Positions 44,324-55,350 of a stretch of DNA of 64,000 bases are shown here, piece after piece. This stretch comes from Nitratireductor aestuarii (GTDB lineage Bacteria > Pseudomonadota > Alphaproteobacteria > Rhizobiales > Rhizobiaceae), in NCBI RefSeq assembly GCF_014641695.1, contig NZ_BMIF01000002.1, forward strand, positions 186,001-250,000, read 5' to 3'. A program made the position numbers and the translations under genes. How positions within the stretch are numbered: the first letter of the stretch is position 1; each line of letters opens with the position of its first letter. The notes below the pieces were generated by a model that did not search any database, had not been told where the DNA came from, and saw only the letters and a program-made list of their open reading frames with translations.

Positions 44324-45238
44324 GTGACAGCGGAACACGACGGACAGGCCCGGAGCTTTGTCATTGGCGGTACGGTCATTCCGGCCCGGCCGCTGGAGCC
44401 TGCGCTTTATCTCGTGGCGACGCCGATAGGAAACCTCGGAGACGTGACGATCCGGGCGCTCGAAACGCTTGCTGCGGCGGATTTCGTCGCCTGCGAGGAT
44501 ACGCGCGTTACGCGTGTTTTACTCGAACGTTACGGTATCAGGCGCCGGATGGTGGCGTATCACGAGCACAACGAAGCTGACGCCGCTGCAGGGCTCATCG
44601 CTGCCGTCGCGCAGGGTAAGAGCGTGGCGCTGGCGAGCGACGCCGGAACGCCGCTCGTTTCCGATCCTGGTTATCGGCTCGTGCAGGAGGCGATCAATCA
44701 GGGCGTGCGTGTCGTTCCTATTCCCGGGGCGTCGGCGGTGTTGTCGGCGCTGACGGCGTCGGGACTCCCCAACGATGCCTTCATGTTCGCCGGATTCCTG
44801 CCCGTGAAGGCCGGGCAAAAGAAAAGCCGCATGGAAGCCCTTGCCAATGTGCCGGCAACGCTGGTCTTCTACGAGTCGCCACGGCGGCTGGCGGACACGC
44901 TTGCGGCCATGGCCGAGGTTCTGGGTGACCGGCAGGCGGTTGTCGCGCGCGAGCTTACCAAGACCTTCGAGGAGTTACGGCGGGGTTCGTTGCCTGAGTT
45001 GGCTCAGCACTATGCGGAGGCTGGTGCGCCTAAGGGCGAGGTCGTCCTTTGCGTGGCGCCGCCTACAGAGAAGGCCGAAGCGAGCGAGGCGGACACGGAC
45101 CAGATGCTGTTGGGACTGGCGGCTGAGATGCCAGCCGCGAAGGCTGCGGGGGAGGCGGCACGCATGACGGGACGCAAGAAATCCGAACTATACCAGCGGC
45201 TATTGGAGCTCAAAGCCAATGCCGGCGACGAGAGCTGA
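44324..45238 (+). CDS. rsmI: 16S rRNA (cytidine(1402)-2'-O)-methyltransferase RsmI
   Basis: A 304-residue SAM-dependent tetrapyrrole-methylase-fold enzyme that 2'-O-methylates C1402 of 16S rRNA. Family motifs are [20 protein letters not shown] near residue 27, [35 protein letters not shown] and [16 protein letters not shown]. The start is a GTG at 44324 with AGGTTCACAAGG upstream; an internal start is possible. Its 3' end overlaps yraN by 20 bases. Confidence 0.94.
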   Translation: MTAEHDGQARSFVIGGTVIPARPLEPALYLVATPIGNLGDVTIRALETLAAADFVACEDTRVTRVLLERYGIRRRMVAYHEHNEADAAAGLIAAVAQGKSVALASDAGTPLVSDPGYRLVQEAINQGVRVVPIPGASAVLSALTASGLPNDAFMFAGFLPVKAGQKKSRMEALANVPATLVFYESPRRLADTLAAMAEVLGDRQAVVARELTKTFEELRRGSLPELAQHYAEAGAPKGEVVLCVAPPTEKAEASEADTDQMLLGLAAEMPAAKAAGEAARMTGRKKSELYQRLLELKANAGDES

Positions 45239-45605
45239 AGCCAGCCAACGTCGCCAGAAGGCCTATCGCAAGGGCCATTGGGGCGAGTGGCTCGCCGCTC
45301 TCGCGCTGACGCTCAAAGGTTATCGCATCGTGGCGCGGCGCCATCGCACGCCGCTCGGCGAGATCGATCTCATTGCCCGCAGGGGCGACATCGTTGCGAT
45401 CGTCGAAGTAAAGGCCCGGCGTACGCTGGAGCAAGCGATGGATGCGGTCGCCTATGGCTCGCAGCGCCGGATCGATGGCGCTGCCACTCTCTGGCTGTCA
45501 CGCCAGAAGGATTACGCCCGACTGACGCTACGCTACGATCTTGTCGCCATCCTGCCATGGCGGTGGCCGGTTCACGTCGAGAACCTTTACACCGGACGGG
45601 ATTAG
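45219..45605 (+). CDS. YraN/UPF0102 family endonuclease-like protein
   Basis: A 128-residue protein of the UPF0102 family with a restriction-endonuclease-like fold. The core [20 protein letters not shown], then [24 protein letters not shown] (D and E-x-K of the putative active site near residues 47-66), is intact. Function is unproven; the rsmI-yraN pairing is widespread. The ATG at 45219 lies inside rsmI, giving a 20-base overlap. The stop overlaps that of the convergent P450 gene. Confidence 0.92.
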   Translation: MPATRAEASQRRQKAYRKGHWGEWLAALALTLKGYRIVARRHRTPLGEIDLIARRGDIVAIVEVKARRTLEQAMDAVAYGSQRRIDGAATLWLSRQKDYARLTLRYDLVAILPWRWPVHVENLYTGRD

Positions 45606-46984
45606 CGCCGCGTCACACGCATAGGCAGCCCGCCTTCTGGTTGTGTGGTGAGTTTCTGCACCGGCCAGGGCCTTGTCTCAGGCACCAGCTCGAACCGGTA
45701 GCGGGACATGAGAACCGCCAGCGCAATCATCGCCTCCTGCATGGCGAAGCTCGCGCCAATGCAGACGCGCGGGCCTGCACCGAAGGGCAGATACTGGAAG
45801 CGGCCGATCTCTTCGCGATTCTCGGGATAGAAGCGGGAGGGCCGGAAGGCTTCCGGATCATCCCAGAGCTTGCGGTGGCGGTGAACCGTCCAGGGCATGA
45901 CCAGCACCTGCGTTCCGCGCTTGATCTTCAGGTCAGCGAAGGAATCATCCTCGATAGCCTCGCGGTTGATCGAAGGCGCCGGCGGATAGAGCCGCAGCGC
46001 TTCCTCGAACGAGGCTCGGGTGAGGGGCATCGCGTCCAGCCACTCGACCGGTGGGCGGTTGGAGGTCAGGACGCGGTCTATTTCCTGTTCGACCTTTTCA
46101 CGCTCGGCAGGCAGGTTGGCGAGGCAGTAAAGTGTCCAGCCGAGTGCGCGGGCGGTGGTCTCGTGACCGGCGCCGATGAAGGTGATGATGTTGTCCTCGA
46201 TCTCGGCGCGTGAAAGGCCATCCGGCCCCTGCGCACGAAGCAGGAGCGTCAGGAAATCTTCCGGGACCTCCGCTCCACTATCCAGCTTCTGTTGCCGCAT
46301 CCGCATGGTTTCGGCGACGAGATTGCGGAAGTAGGCGAGCGACTTGCGTCCGAGGATACGTGTGAAGCGCGGCAGCCAGTCGGGTGCGCCGAGCAGATCA
46401 AGCGGATCAACGCGGCCCATGGTTTCGAAGAGCCTGTCGACCTGTGCGGAGAAATCTTCCGGGTCGCCCGCAATTTCACCAGAGAAAAGCGTGTCGGCCA
46501 GAATGTCGAAGGTGAGCATGGTCATGTCGCGGGAGATGTCCACGACTTCACCAACCTTGTCTTCATAGCGGTCGGCGAACAGTTCCGACTGTTGCAACAT
46601 GGAGCCGGCAAAACCCGCGATATGGCGCGGGGTAAAGACCGGCGCCATGGCCTTGCGCGATCGCTTCCAGACTTCGCCTTCCGCCGTCAGCAGGCCGTCG
46701 TGAAGGATCGGGCGGAGGATCTTCTGGCGGACCCGCGCCATCTTGTAGTTGCGGGCGTTTTCCACCAGCACATAGCGGATCAATCCCGGATCATTGGCGA
46801 TGATGAGAGGGCCTCCAACGCCACCGGTGATCGAGATCCAGGGCTCGTTGTAGGACGGTTCACCCCACAGTTCGAGCGGATTGCGGTAGACGATCCGGAC
46901 CATCTGCAATGCCGAAGGAGGCGTCTGCCTCGGGCTCGGAGCGGGTGGACGGAACGAGTGAACAGTCGATGTCGGTATATCCAT
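45602..46984 (-). CDS. Cytochrome P450
   Basis: A 460-residue soluble P450 monooxygenase. The I-helix oxygen-binding motif is [11 protein letters not shown] near residue 270, the ExxR of the K-helix is in EEALRLYPP, and the heme-cysteine loop is [15 protein letters not shown] near residues 400-415. There is no N-terminal membrane anchor, so it is cytoplasmic and needs a ferredoxin/reductase, none of which is encoded nearby. Substrate is unknown; the sequence resembles fatty-acid or CYP102/CYP1-like hydroxylases in general layout only. It is tail to tail with yraN with overlapping stops. Confidence 0.93.
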   Translation of the reverse strand: MDIPTSTVHSFRPPAPSPRQTPPSALQMVRIVYRNPLELWGEPSYNEPWISITGGVGGPLIIANDPGLIRYVLVENARNYKMARVRQKILRPILHDGLLTAEGEVWKRSRKAMAPVFTPRHIAGFAGSMLQQSELFADRYEDKVGEVVDISRDMTMLTFDILADTLFSGEIAGDPEDFSAQVDRLFETMGRVDPLDLLGAPDWLPRFTRILGRKSLAYFRNLVAETMRMRQQKLDSGAEVPEDFLTLLLRAQGPDGLSRAEIEDNIITFIGAGHETTARALGWTLYCLANLPAEREKVEQEIDRVLTSNRPPVEWLDAMPLTRASFEEALRLYPPAPSINREAIEDDSFADLKIKRGTQVLVMPWTVHRHRKLWDDPEAFRPSRFYPENREEIGRFQYLPFGAGPRVCIGASFAMQEAMIALAVLMSRYRFELVPETRPWPVQKLTTQPEGGLPMRVTRR

Positions 46985-47203
46985 GAAGGTTACTTATGTG
47001 CGGCCAGGGGCACATACAACGCGCAGCACAGAATCCGGTTTCTATAGGTTAGCAAAGAAGCTTCATGAAACGGGTGAGGACAACCGAGAAAAAGTTAAAA
47101 TGTGATCTATGTCATTTGCAACGGCGAGTAGCTCTGATGATATATCAGTGAAGGAACGAGTGTTTCTATCGAGACGACGCCAAACGGTGCCGGGAGGCAT
47201 GCA

Positions 47204-47392
47204 ATGAAGAGTGACTTTGCCGCAGCGAAGGTGCTTCTGGAACTGACGCGCGAAGAGCTCTGTGGCGATGATCCAACCAGCGAGAAGATGCGTGATGTGA
47301 TCGACCTGGTCATTCAGGCGCTGACCAGAGCCCAGAAGCGCGGCAGGGAGGCGCAGGTCATCCCGTTTCCCACTCATACTGCAGCGAGTTGA
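47204..47392 (+). CDS. Small protein of unknown function (62 aa)
   Basis: I do not recognise a family. The product is a 62-residue hydrophilic, helix-prone protein (AAKVLLELTREELCGDD, then VIDLVIQALTRAQKRG) with one cysteine and no signal peptide. GGGAGG six bases before the ATG is a strong ribosome-binding site. A perfect 10-bp palindrome TGATATATCA lies at 47138-47147, about 60 bases upstream. It stands alone between the P450 gene and tRNA-Ala. Coding status is plausible from the ribosome-binding site and rhizobial codon use. Confidence 0.55.
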   Translation: MKSDFAAAKVLLELTREELCGDDPTSEKMRDVIDLVIQALTRAQKRGREAQVIPFPTHTAAS

Positions 47393-47562
47393 ACCTCAGG
47401 GGTGGGCGAAACTCCGGTGTTGCTCTGGCGAATCATGAATTCGTCGCGCGGAGCTGATTCTGAGCTATCATTGAAAGTCTGACTGCAATGCAGAAAGGCT
47501 CTTGTCGGTCGGGCTGAATTTCAAGGGAGGTTGGGAAACTTCAGGTCAGATACTGAAGGATT

Positions 47563-47638
<76 letters not shown>

Positions 47639-47804
47639 ATCCGTCGGTCAGTCAGTGACGTCGTCGACGTGATGTGGGGGCTTCTAACGTTGGCTGACGG
47701 GATAATCAAGCCCCCAAATTCAATTTCCTGCGGGATAGTGAAACTCATTCCACAGGCCCTGCTGTTGTCCAGTCAGGGAGGCTGTTCCCAAAGTGCTATA
47801 CTCC

Positions 47805-47813
47805 GGGAACAGC
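47805..47813. other. Arm of a 9-bp inverted repeat after the TIGR02300 gene
   Basis: GGGAACAGC (47805-47813) is the exact complement of GCTGTTCCC at 47781-47789, with 15 bases between. It lies 8 bases past the stop of the TIGR02300 gene and may end its transcript, but no U-tract follows. Confidence 0.35.
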
Positions 47814-47820
47814 AAGGCAA

Positions 47821-48207
47821 TCAGCGCTCGTCGTCCTCGTTGCTGACGCCGATGATTCCGGTCACGTCGTCCTCGTCTTCCTCATCTTCGAGGAAGGTGT
47901 CGTCGTCGTCGCCGAGATCAACGTCTTCGTCGTCGCCGAGATCGGGAAGAACATCGTCGTCTGAGGTGATGACGTCATCGTTCTCCGCATCCTCGAGGGA
48001 TACGATCTCCGGTGCATCATCATCATCCAGCGGCTTCTGATCGACTTCCTCTTCCTCTTCCACCTGCGATTCCATCACGGTCTCGAAGTAGCTGCGAGGA
48101 TAGGAATGACCGGTGTAAGGAGAAACGATCGGGTCCTTGTTCAGGTCATAGAATTTGCGGCCCGTTTCCGGGCAAATGCGTTTGGTGCCAAGTTCAGGTT
48201 TAGCCAC
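47821..48207 (-). CDS. TIGR02300 family (FYDLN acid domain) protein
   Basis: A 128-residue alphaproteobacterial protein. The first 45 residues form the conserved part, MAKPELGTKRICPETGRKF then YDLNKDPIVSPYTG, resembling a small metal- or zinc-ribbon-like unit with only one cysteine. The remaining about 80 residues are extremely acidic (Asp/Glu runs). The acidic tail suggests binding to a basic partner, perhaps a ribosomal protein or rRNA-associated factor, or metal ions; this is inference. It is divergent from aroA and downstream of nothing on its strand. Confidence 0.9.
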   Translation of the reverse strand: MAKPELGTKRICPETGRKFYDLNKDPIVSPYTGHSYPRSYFETVMESQVEEEEEVDQKPLDDDDAPEIVSLEDAENDDVITSDDDVLPDLGDDEDVDLGDDDDTFLEDEEDEDDVTGIIGVSNEDDER

Positions 48208-48402
48208 CGTAATGCCTCTTGGGTTCGTTAGGCCACATCAGCCGCCAGTATGGGGCGGAGCGCGCCCAGCTGGATAGTCGCCATCGGTATTTTGCACCCC
48301 ATACCCACAGATCTTGACGCTGTAAAGCCTTCTTGGCCGTGTAAACGGCAAGGCTCGCAACAGGTTGCAAGAAGGGGTGACCGGACAGCAGTGCCATGAT
48401 AG

Positions 48403-50435
<2,033 letters not shown>

Positions 50436-50475
50436 GATAGCATGAACAGTTCCTGCCGATCCTGATGGGCCGGCA

Positions 50476-50606
50476 GCTATTGTTACAGGAACCCGGTTTG
50501 CCTGCATTTTTGCACCGGAACTGCCGCAATAGCGGCTAGACCCCGAGGGGTCGGATGCTGGCAAACCTGACGCAACACTAACCGCCCGGTGCCTGCCCCG
50601 AGGGGC
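50476..50606 (+). promoter_or_regulatory. Structured leader upstream of rpsA
   Basis: The 186-base cmk-rpsA gap holds several helices. An outer stem pairs GCTATTG (50476-50482) with CAATAGC (50527-50533). It encloses a hairpin CCGGT...ACCGG (50493-50497/50514-50518) with inner TGCA-tttt-TGCA (50503-50514). Two hairpins with identical CCCCGAGGGG cores follow: GACCCCGAGGGGTC (50539-50552) and GCCCCGAGGGGC (50595-50606). The last ends 15 bases before the rpsA ATG, close to the CAGGAG ribosome-binding site. It could be an autoregulatory S1 leader. No U-tract makes it a terminator. Confidence 0.5.
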
Positions 50607-50621
50607 GTTTCAGGAGTTTCA

Positions 50622-52328
50622 ATGTCATCATTCAATCCGTCTCGCGACGATTTTGCGAGCCTTCTCGACGAATCCTTCGGCGCAGAAGCCGCTGTTGAAG
50701 GTTCCGTCGTAAAGGGCATCATTACGGCCATCGAAAAAGACATGGCCATCATTGATGTCGGTCTGAAAGTAGAAGGCCGCGTTCCGCTCAAGGAATTCGG
50801 CGCGAAGGCCAAGGACGGCCAGCTGAACGTCGGCGACGAAGTCGAGGTTTACGTCGAGCGCATCGAAAACGCGCTTGGCGAAGCGATGCTGAGCCGTGAA
50901 AAGGCTCGCCGCGAAGAGAGCTGGGTTCGCCTGGAAGAGAAGTTCAACAAGAACGAGCGCGTTGAAGGCGTCATCTTCAACCAGGTCAAGGGTGGCTTCA
51001 CGGTCGACCTCGACGGCGCTGTTGCGTTCCTGCCGCGCAGCCAGGTGGACATCCGCCCGATCCGCGACGTTGGTCCGCTCATGCACACGCCGCAGCCGTT
51101 CGAAATCCTCAAGATGGACAAGCGCCGCGGCAACATCGTTGTTTCGCGCCGTACCGTTCTCGAAGAGAGCCGTGCCGAGCAGCGTTCCGAGATCGTCCAG
51201 AACCTCGAAGAGGGTCAGGTCGTTGAGGGCGTTGTCAAGAACATCACCGACTACGGTGCGTTCGTTGACCTCGGTGGCATCGACGGTCTGCTGCATGTCA
51301 CCGACATGGCCTGGAGGCGCGTCAACCACCCGACCGAGATCCTCAACATCGGTCAGACGGTCAAGGTTCAGATCATCCGCATCAACCAGGAAACGCACCG
51401 CATTTCCCTTGGTATGAAGCAGCTTGAGGCTGATCCGTGGGATGGCATTGGCGCCAAGTACCCGCTCGGCAAGAAGGTTTCCGGTCGCGTGACGAACATC
51501 ACCGACTACGGTGCATTCGTCGAGCTGGAGCCGGGCATCGAAGGCCTGATCCACGTTTCGGAAATGTCCTGGACCAAGAAGAACGTTCACCCCGGCAAGA
51601 TCCTGTCCACGACGCAGGAAGTCGAGGTTGTTGTTCTCGAGGTGGATCCGGTCAAGCGCCGCATCTCGCTGGGCCTCAAGCAGACGCTCGAGAACCCATG
51701 GGAAGCTTTCGCTCGCAACCATCCGGTTGGTTCGGAAGTCGAAGGCGAAGTCAAGAACAAGACCGAGTTCGGCCTGTTCATTGGTCTCGATGGCGACGTG
51801 GACGGCATGGTTCACCTCTCCGACCTCGACTGGTCCCGTCCGGGCGAGCAGGTCATCGAAGAGTACAACCGTGGCGACGTGGTCAAGGCTCAGGTTCTCG
51901 ATGTGGACATCGAGAAGGAGCGCATTTCGCTCGGCATCAAGCAGCTCGGCCGTGACACCATCGGTGAAGCTGCCGCTTCGGGCGAACTCCGCAAGGGCGC
52001 AATCGTCACCTGTGAAGTCATCGGTGTTAAGGACGGCGGCCTCGACGTTCGTCTCGTCGACCACGACATCGAGAGCTTCATCAAGCGTGCCGACCTGTCC
52101 CGTGACCGCGACGAGCAGCGCCCAGAGCGCTTCTCCGTTGGCCAGAAGGTTGACGCTCGCGTAACCGTCTTCGACAAGAAGACCCGCAAGCTCAGCGTTT
52201 CGATCAAGGCTCTGGAAATCGCGGAAGAGAAGGAAGCCGTTGCACAGTACGGATCTTCGGATTCGGGTGCTTCGCTCGGCGACATTCTCGGTGCGGCTCT
52301 GCGCAAGCAGCAGGAAGACCAGGACTAA
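50622..52328 (+). CDS. rpsA: 30S ribosomal protein S1
   Basis: A 568-residue RNA-binding ribosomal protein with six S1 (OB-fold) repeats. Repeats 3-6 show the conserved VKNITDYGAFVDLGGIDGLLH, VTNITDYGAFVELEPGIEGLIH (each quoted in part) and SLGMKQLEADPW/SLGLKQTLENPW junctions. It recruits mRNAs with weak Shine-Dalgarno sequences to the 30S subunit. I start at ATG 50622 (MSSFNPSRDDFASLL) with CAGGAG six bases upstream; an in-frame GTG at 50589 lies in the leader hairpin. Codon use is highly biased, as expected for a highly expressed gene. A strong terminator follows. Confidence 0.97.
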   Translation: MSSFNPSRDDFASLLDESFGAEAAVEGSVVKGIITAIEKDMAIIDVGLKVEGRVPLKEFGAKAKDGQLNVGDEVEVYVERIENALGEAMLSREKARREESWVRLEEKFNKNERVEGVIFNQVKGGFTVDLDGAVAFLPRSQVDIRPIRDVGPLMHTPQPFEILKMDKRRGNIVVSRRTVLEESRAEQRSEIVQNLEEGQVVEGVVKNITDYGAFVDLGGIDGLLHVTDMAWRRVNHPTEILNIGQTVKVQIIRINQETHRISLGMKQLEADPWDGIGAKYPLGKKVSGRVTNITDYGAFVELEPGIEGLIHVSEMSWTKKNVHPGKILSTTQEVEVVVLEVDPVKRRISLGLKQTLENPWEAFARNHPVGSEVEGEVKNKTEFGLFIGLDGDVDGMVHLSDLDWSRPGEQVIEEYNRGDVVKAQVLDVDIEKERISLGIKQLGRDTIGEAAASGELRKGAIVTCEVIGVKDGGLDVRLVDHDIESFIKRADLSRDRDEQRPERFSVGQKVDARVTVFDKKTRKLSVSIKALEIAEEKEAVAQYGSSDSGASLGDILGAALRKQQEDQD

Positions 52329-52352
52329 GATCGCTTCCGATCTCTGATATCG

Positions 52353-52384
52353 AGCCCCGCGTGTCATGCACGCGGGGCTTTTTT
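52353..52384 (+). terminator. Rho-independent terminator after rpsA
   Basis: AGCCCCGCGTG (52353-52363) pairs with CACGCGGGGCT (52369-52379), 5-base loop, followed by TTTTTT (52379-52384). It lies 25 bases after the rpsA stop. Confidence 0.92.
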
Positions 52385-52491
52385 GTTGGTGGAGGCTTGT
52401 CGAGCTTAAGCGCCATTCATCGCCCGGCTTCTTCCCAATAAGGCAGAAATCCGCCATACGAAGAGAAGGCATCTAAGGGGAACACAATCCC

Positions 52492-53709
52492 GTGGCAGGA
52501 AAACGCGTTCTTTTGATCATTGGCGGCGGCATTGCTGCCTACAAGTGTCTCGACCTCATCCGCCGGCTGCGCGAGCGCGGCTATGCGGTTCGCTGCGTCA
52601 TGACGGAAGCCGCGCAGCAGTTCATCACGCCGCTCTCCGTTGGCGCGCTTTCAGCCGACCATGTCTTCCTCGACCTGTTTGATCGCGCGGACGAGCATGA
52701 TGTCGGGCATATCCGGCTCTCACGTGAAGCTGACCTTATCGTCGTGGCGCCTGCAACCGCCGACCTGATGGCGAAGCTCGCCAATGGTCACGCCAACGAT
52801 CTCGCATCCGCCGTGCTGATGGCTACGGACAAGCCTGTGCTGATGGCTCCTGCCATGAACCCGCGTATGTGGTCGCATCCCGCGACGCGCCGCAATCGCG
52901 TGACGCTGGAAGCGGATGGCGTCCGTTTCGTCGGCCCGAACAAGGGCGAGATGGCGGAAAGCGGCGAGGCAGGGGAAGGCCGAATGGCGGAGCCCCTCGA
53001 AATCGTGGCGGCGATCGAAGCGCTGCTCAATCCCAAGGATCAGCCCCTTGCCGGTAAGCGGATCGTCATGACGTCCGGTCCGACGCATGAGCCGATCGAC
53101 CCGGTGCGCTATATCGCAAACCGTTCTTCCGGAAAGCAGGGGCACGCGCTGGCAGCTGCACTCGCGGCGTTAGGCGCTGACGTGCATCTAGTGTCAGGGC
53201 CGGTCACCATCCCTGACCCGGCTGGAGTGACGACCTATCACGTCGAGACGGCGCGCGAGATGCTGGCGCAGGTGGAAGGGCTTCTTCCGGCGGATGCGGG
53301 GATTTTTGTGGCGGCTGTCGCCGACTGGCGCACCGACAATGAAGCCTCGCAGAAGATGAAGAAGGAAAAGGGAAAGCCAGTGCCGTCACTGTCGCTGGTG
53401 GAAAATCCCGACATTCTTGCCACCATCGGACATCACGCGCAGCGTCCGGGACTGGTGGTCGGTTTTGCTGCCGAGACCAATGATGTGATCGACAATGCCA
53501 AGGGCAAGCTTGTTCGCAAGGGTGCGGACATGATCGTCGCCAATGACGTGTCACATGGCAGCGGCATCGGGCCGAGCGGGGTCATGGGTGGGGATCGCAA
53601 CCGCGTCCACCTAGTCTCGGCGGATGGTGTCGAAAGCCTGGACGAGGCCAGCAAGGACGAGATCGCCCGGCAACTCGCTGCAAAGATTGCCGAGGCGCTG
53701 ACGCGGTAG
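52492..53709 (+). CDS. coaBC: Bifunctional phosphopantothenoylcysteine decarboxylase/phosphopantothenate--cysteine ligase
   Basis: A 405-residue flavoprotein catalysing two coenzyme A steps. The N-terminal CoaC domain has LIIGGGIAAYKCLDLIRRL, the active-site His in DVGHIRLSREADLIVVAP, and the substrate clamp PVLMAPAMNPRMW. The C-terminal CoaB domain (from about residue 185) has VMTSGPTHEPIDPVRYIANR and VGFAAETNDV. The start is a GTG at 52492 with AAGGGGAA about 10 bases upstream. It lies between rpsA and a convergent rpe, sharing a terminator hairpin with rpe. Confidence 0.95.
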   Translation: MAGKRVLLIIGGGIAAYKCLDLIRRLRERGYAVRCVMTEAAQQFITPLSVGALSADHVFLDLFDRADEHDVGHIRLSREADLIVVAPATADLMAKLANGHANDLASAVLMATDKPVLMAPAMNPRMWSHPATRRNRVTLEADGVRFVGPNKGEMAESGEAGEGRMAEPLEIVAAIEALLNPKDQPLAGKRIVMTSGPTHEPIDPVRYIANRSSGKQGHALAAALAALGADVHLVSGPVTIPDPAGVTTYHVETAREMLAQVEGLLPADAGIFVAAVADWRTDNEASQKMKKEKGKPVPSLSLVENPDILATIGHHAQRPGLVVGFAAETNDVIDNAKGKLVRKGADMIVANDVSHGSGIGPSGVMGGDRNRVHLVSADGVESLDEASKDEIARQLAAKIAEALTR

Positions 53710-53713
53710 GCAG

Positions 53714-53744
53714 AAGGACCGGTGCGAAATCGAACCGGTCCTTT
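53714..53744. terminator. Hairpin terminator between convergent coaBC and rpe
   Basis: AAGGACCGGT (53714-53723) pairs with ACCGGTCCTT (53734-53743), with a 10-base loop. A short T-run ends it on the + strand. It can serve coaBC, and less clearly rpe. Confidence 0.65.
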
Positions 53745-53750
53745 CACTTG

Positions 53751-54428
53751 TCAGGCTGCTTCCGCTGCTGCTCGGATAGCGGAGATGTTCGCGCGGTAAG
53801 TCTCTTCGCTGTTGCCCTTGAAAACGGCAGAACCGGCAACGAGGATGTTTGCGCCGGCGGCGGCAATTACCTGTGCGTTGGCTGGAGTCACGCCGCCATC
53901 CACTTCGATGTCGATCGGGCGGTCGCCCACAAGCGCTTTGACCTGGCGGATCTTTTCCAGCATGGCCGGGATGAAGGCCTGGCCACCGAAGCCAGGGTTC
54001 ACGGTCATGACGAGGATGAGGTCGAGATCGTCCACCACATGCTCGATGGCGGAGACGGGCGTCGCAGGATTGAGCGAAACGCCAGCCTTGATGCCGAGGC
54101 CGCGGATCGCCTGCAGCGAACGGTGGAGGTGCGGGCCAGCCTCAGCGTGCACCGTCAGGATATCGCAGCCGGCGTCGGCAAAGGCCCCGAGATAGGGATC
54201 GGCGGGCGCGATCATCAGGTGGCAGTCGAATACCTTGTCCGTGCGATTGCGGATCGACTTCACGATGCCGGGGCCAAAGGTGATGTTCGGCACGAAATGG
54301 CCGTCCATCACATCGAGATGGATCCAGTCGGCTCCGGCCCGTGCGACGGTCTCCACTTCCTCGCCGAGGCGGGAGAAATCCGCTGAAAGAATGGAGGGCG
54401 CGATGGCGATGGGACGGTTGTTGCTCAT
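53751..54428 (-). CDS. rpe: Ribulose-phosphate 3-epimerase
   Basis: A 225-residue TIM-barrel metalloenzyme that interconverts ribulose 5-phosphate and xylulose 5-phosphate. The conserved [15 protein letters not shown] near residue 10, [19 protein letters not shown] with metal His and Asp near residues 36-54, [13 protein letters not shown] near residue 140 and the phosphate-binding [11 protein letters not shown] and LVAGSAVF are all present. It faces coaBC tail to tail. The 220 bases upstream, before the DUF1045 gene, hold no recognised gene. Confidence 0.96.
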   Translation of the reverse strand: MSNNRPIAIAPSILSADFSRLGEEVETVARAGADWIHLDVMDGHFVPNITFGPGIVKSIRNRTDKVFDCHLMIAPADPYLGAFADAGCDILTVHAEAGPHLHRSLQAIRGLGIKAGVSLNPATPVSAIEHVVDDLDLILVMTVNPGFGGQAFIPAMLEKIRQVKALVGDRPIDIEVDGGVTPANAQVIAAAGANILVAGSAVFKGNSEETYRANISAIRAAAEAA

Positions 54429-54651
54429 GGCTGTTCCAGCTTGTTTGGCGTCGTCGTTCTGGATCGACTAGCGGCTCAGGTGCGGCTTGTCGAGGTGCAA
54501 TCGTTTTGCAGCGGCATTGCGGCGCTCGTCCACAAACATGCGTTGCGGCTCATCAGCCGATCAGGCAAGCTCCGTGCCGCTTGCCATCTGATTTGTCCGC
54601 ACCTGTTTGTCACAATAACCGTCTATGGAAGAGCGAGCGAGAGAAAACGCA

Positions 54652-55350
54652 ATGCGCTTTGCCATCTACTACACCCCTCCAGCCGATCATCCACTGACCA
54701 TGACTGCTGAACGATGGCTGCAGCGCAGCGCATTCCCGGGCAGGTCCGTGGAGCCTTTGATCGTGGAGGCGTTTTCTGGGGAAGAAATAACGGAGCTGAC
54801 GGCAGAGCCGCGGCGCTACGGCTTCCATGCGACGATGAAGGCTCCGTTTCGGCTTGCTGATGGTGTGAGCCAGGCGGAGCTCAGGGCCGAACTGGAAACG
54901 CTGGCGCTTGCAAGAAAGCCCTTCGCCCAGAAGATGAAGGTTTCGCGGATCGGGCGGTTCTTTGCGATCGTGCCCGATGGGCCGTCACCCGAACTTAGCG
55001 AACTTGCGGATGAGGCGGTGAGGCGTTTCGAGCGGTTCCGCGCACCGCTGACGGACGCGGAATTCCAGCGACGGGAACCGGAGAAGCTTTCGGCATCAGA
55101 GCTGCAGAACCTGCGGACGTGGGGCTACCCGCATGTTTTCGCCGATTTCCGCTTCCATATGACACTCACGGGAAAAGTGCCGGAAGACAAAGCCGAGAAA
55201 GTGCAGTCAGTGCTCGAGACGATTTTCAATCCGCTGCTGGAGGAGCCGCTCGAAATCGGCGGGTTCGCCCTGTTCGCGCAGCCAGGTGCAGATCAGCCGT
55301 TCCATGTCGAAGTCATGAATGCCTTCGCGGCGAGAGAGGAAGTCGCCTGA
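54652..55350 (+). CDS. DUF1045 phosphonate-metabolism-associated protein (2H phosphoesterase-like)
   Basis: A 232-residue protein of the DUF1045 family found with C-P lyase genes. Two His-x-(Thr/Ser)-type motifs, YGFHATMKAPF near residue 63 and FRFHMTLTGKV near residue 175, resemble the twin HxT/S of 2H phosphoesterases. This suggests a cyclic-phosphodiester-cleaving or related role. The start at 54652 (MRFAIYYTPP) is the family N-terminus; an upstream ATG at 54625 is less likely. Its stop overlaps the phnM start (TGATG). TTGTCACAATAACCGTC upstream is only a weak Pho-box candidate. Confidence 0.87.
   Translation: MRFAIYYTPPADHPLTMTAERWLQRSAFPGRSVEPLIVEAFSGEEITELTAEPRRYGFHATMKAPFRLADGVSQAELRAELETLALARKPFAQKMKVSRIGRFFAIVPDGPSPELSELADEAVRRFERFRAPLTDAEFQRREPEKLSASELQNLRTWGYPHVFADFRFHMTLTGKVPEDKAEKVQSVLETIFNPLLEEPLEIGGFALFAQPGADQPFHVEVMNAFAAREEVA

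Noticed and set aside
50628-52472. A 614-codon open frame on the - strand
   Set aside because: Antisense to rpsA; strong codon bias of rpsA leaves the opposite frame open. No family motifs.
54607-54625. Pho box before DUF1045-phnM-phnN
   Set aside because: Only one TGTCA-like half-site is convincing; the second (CGTCT) departs too far from the repeat.
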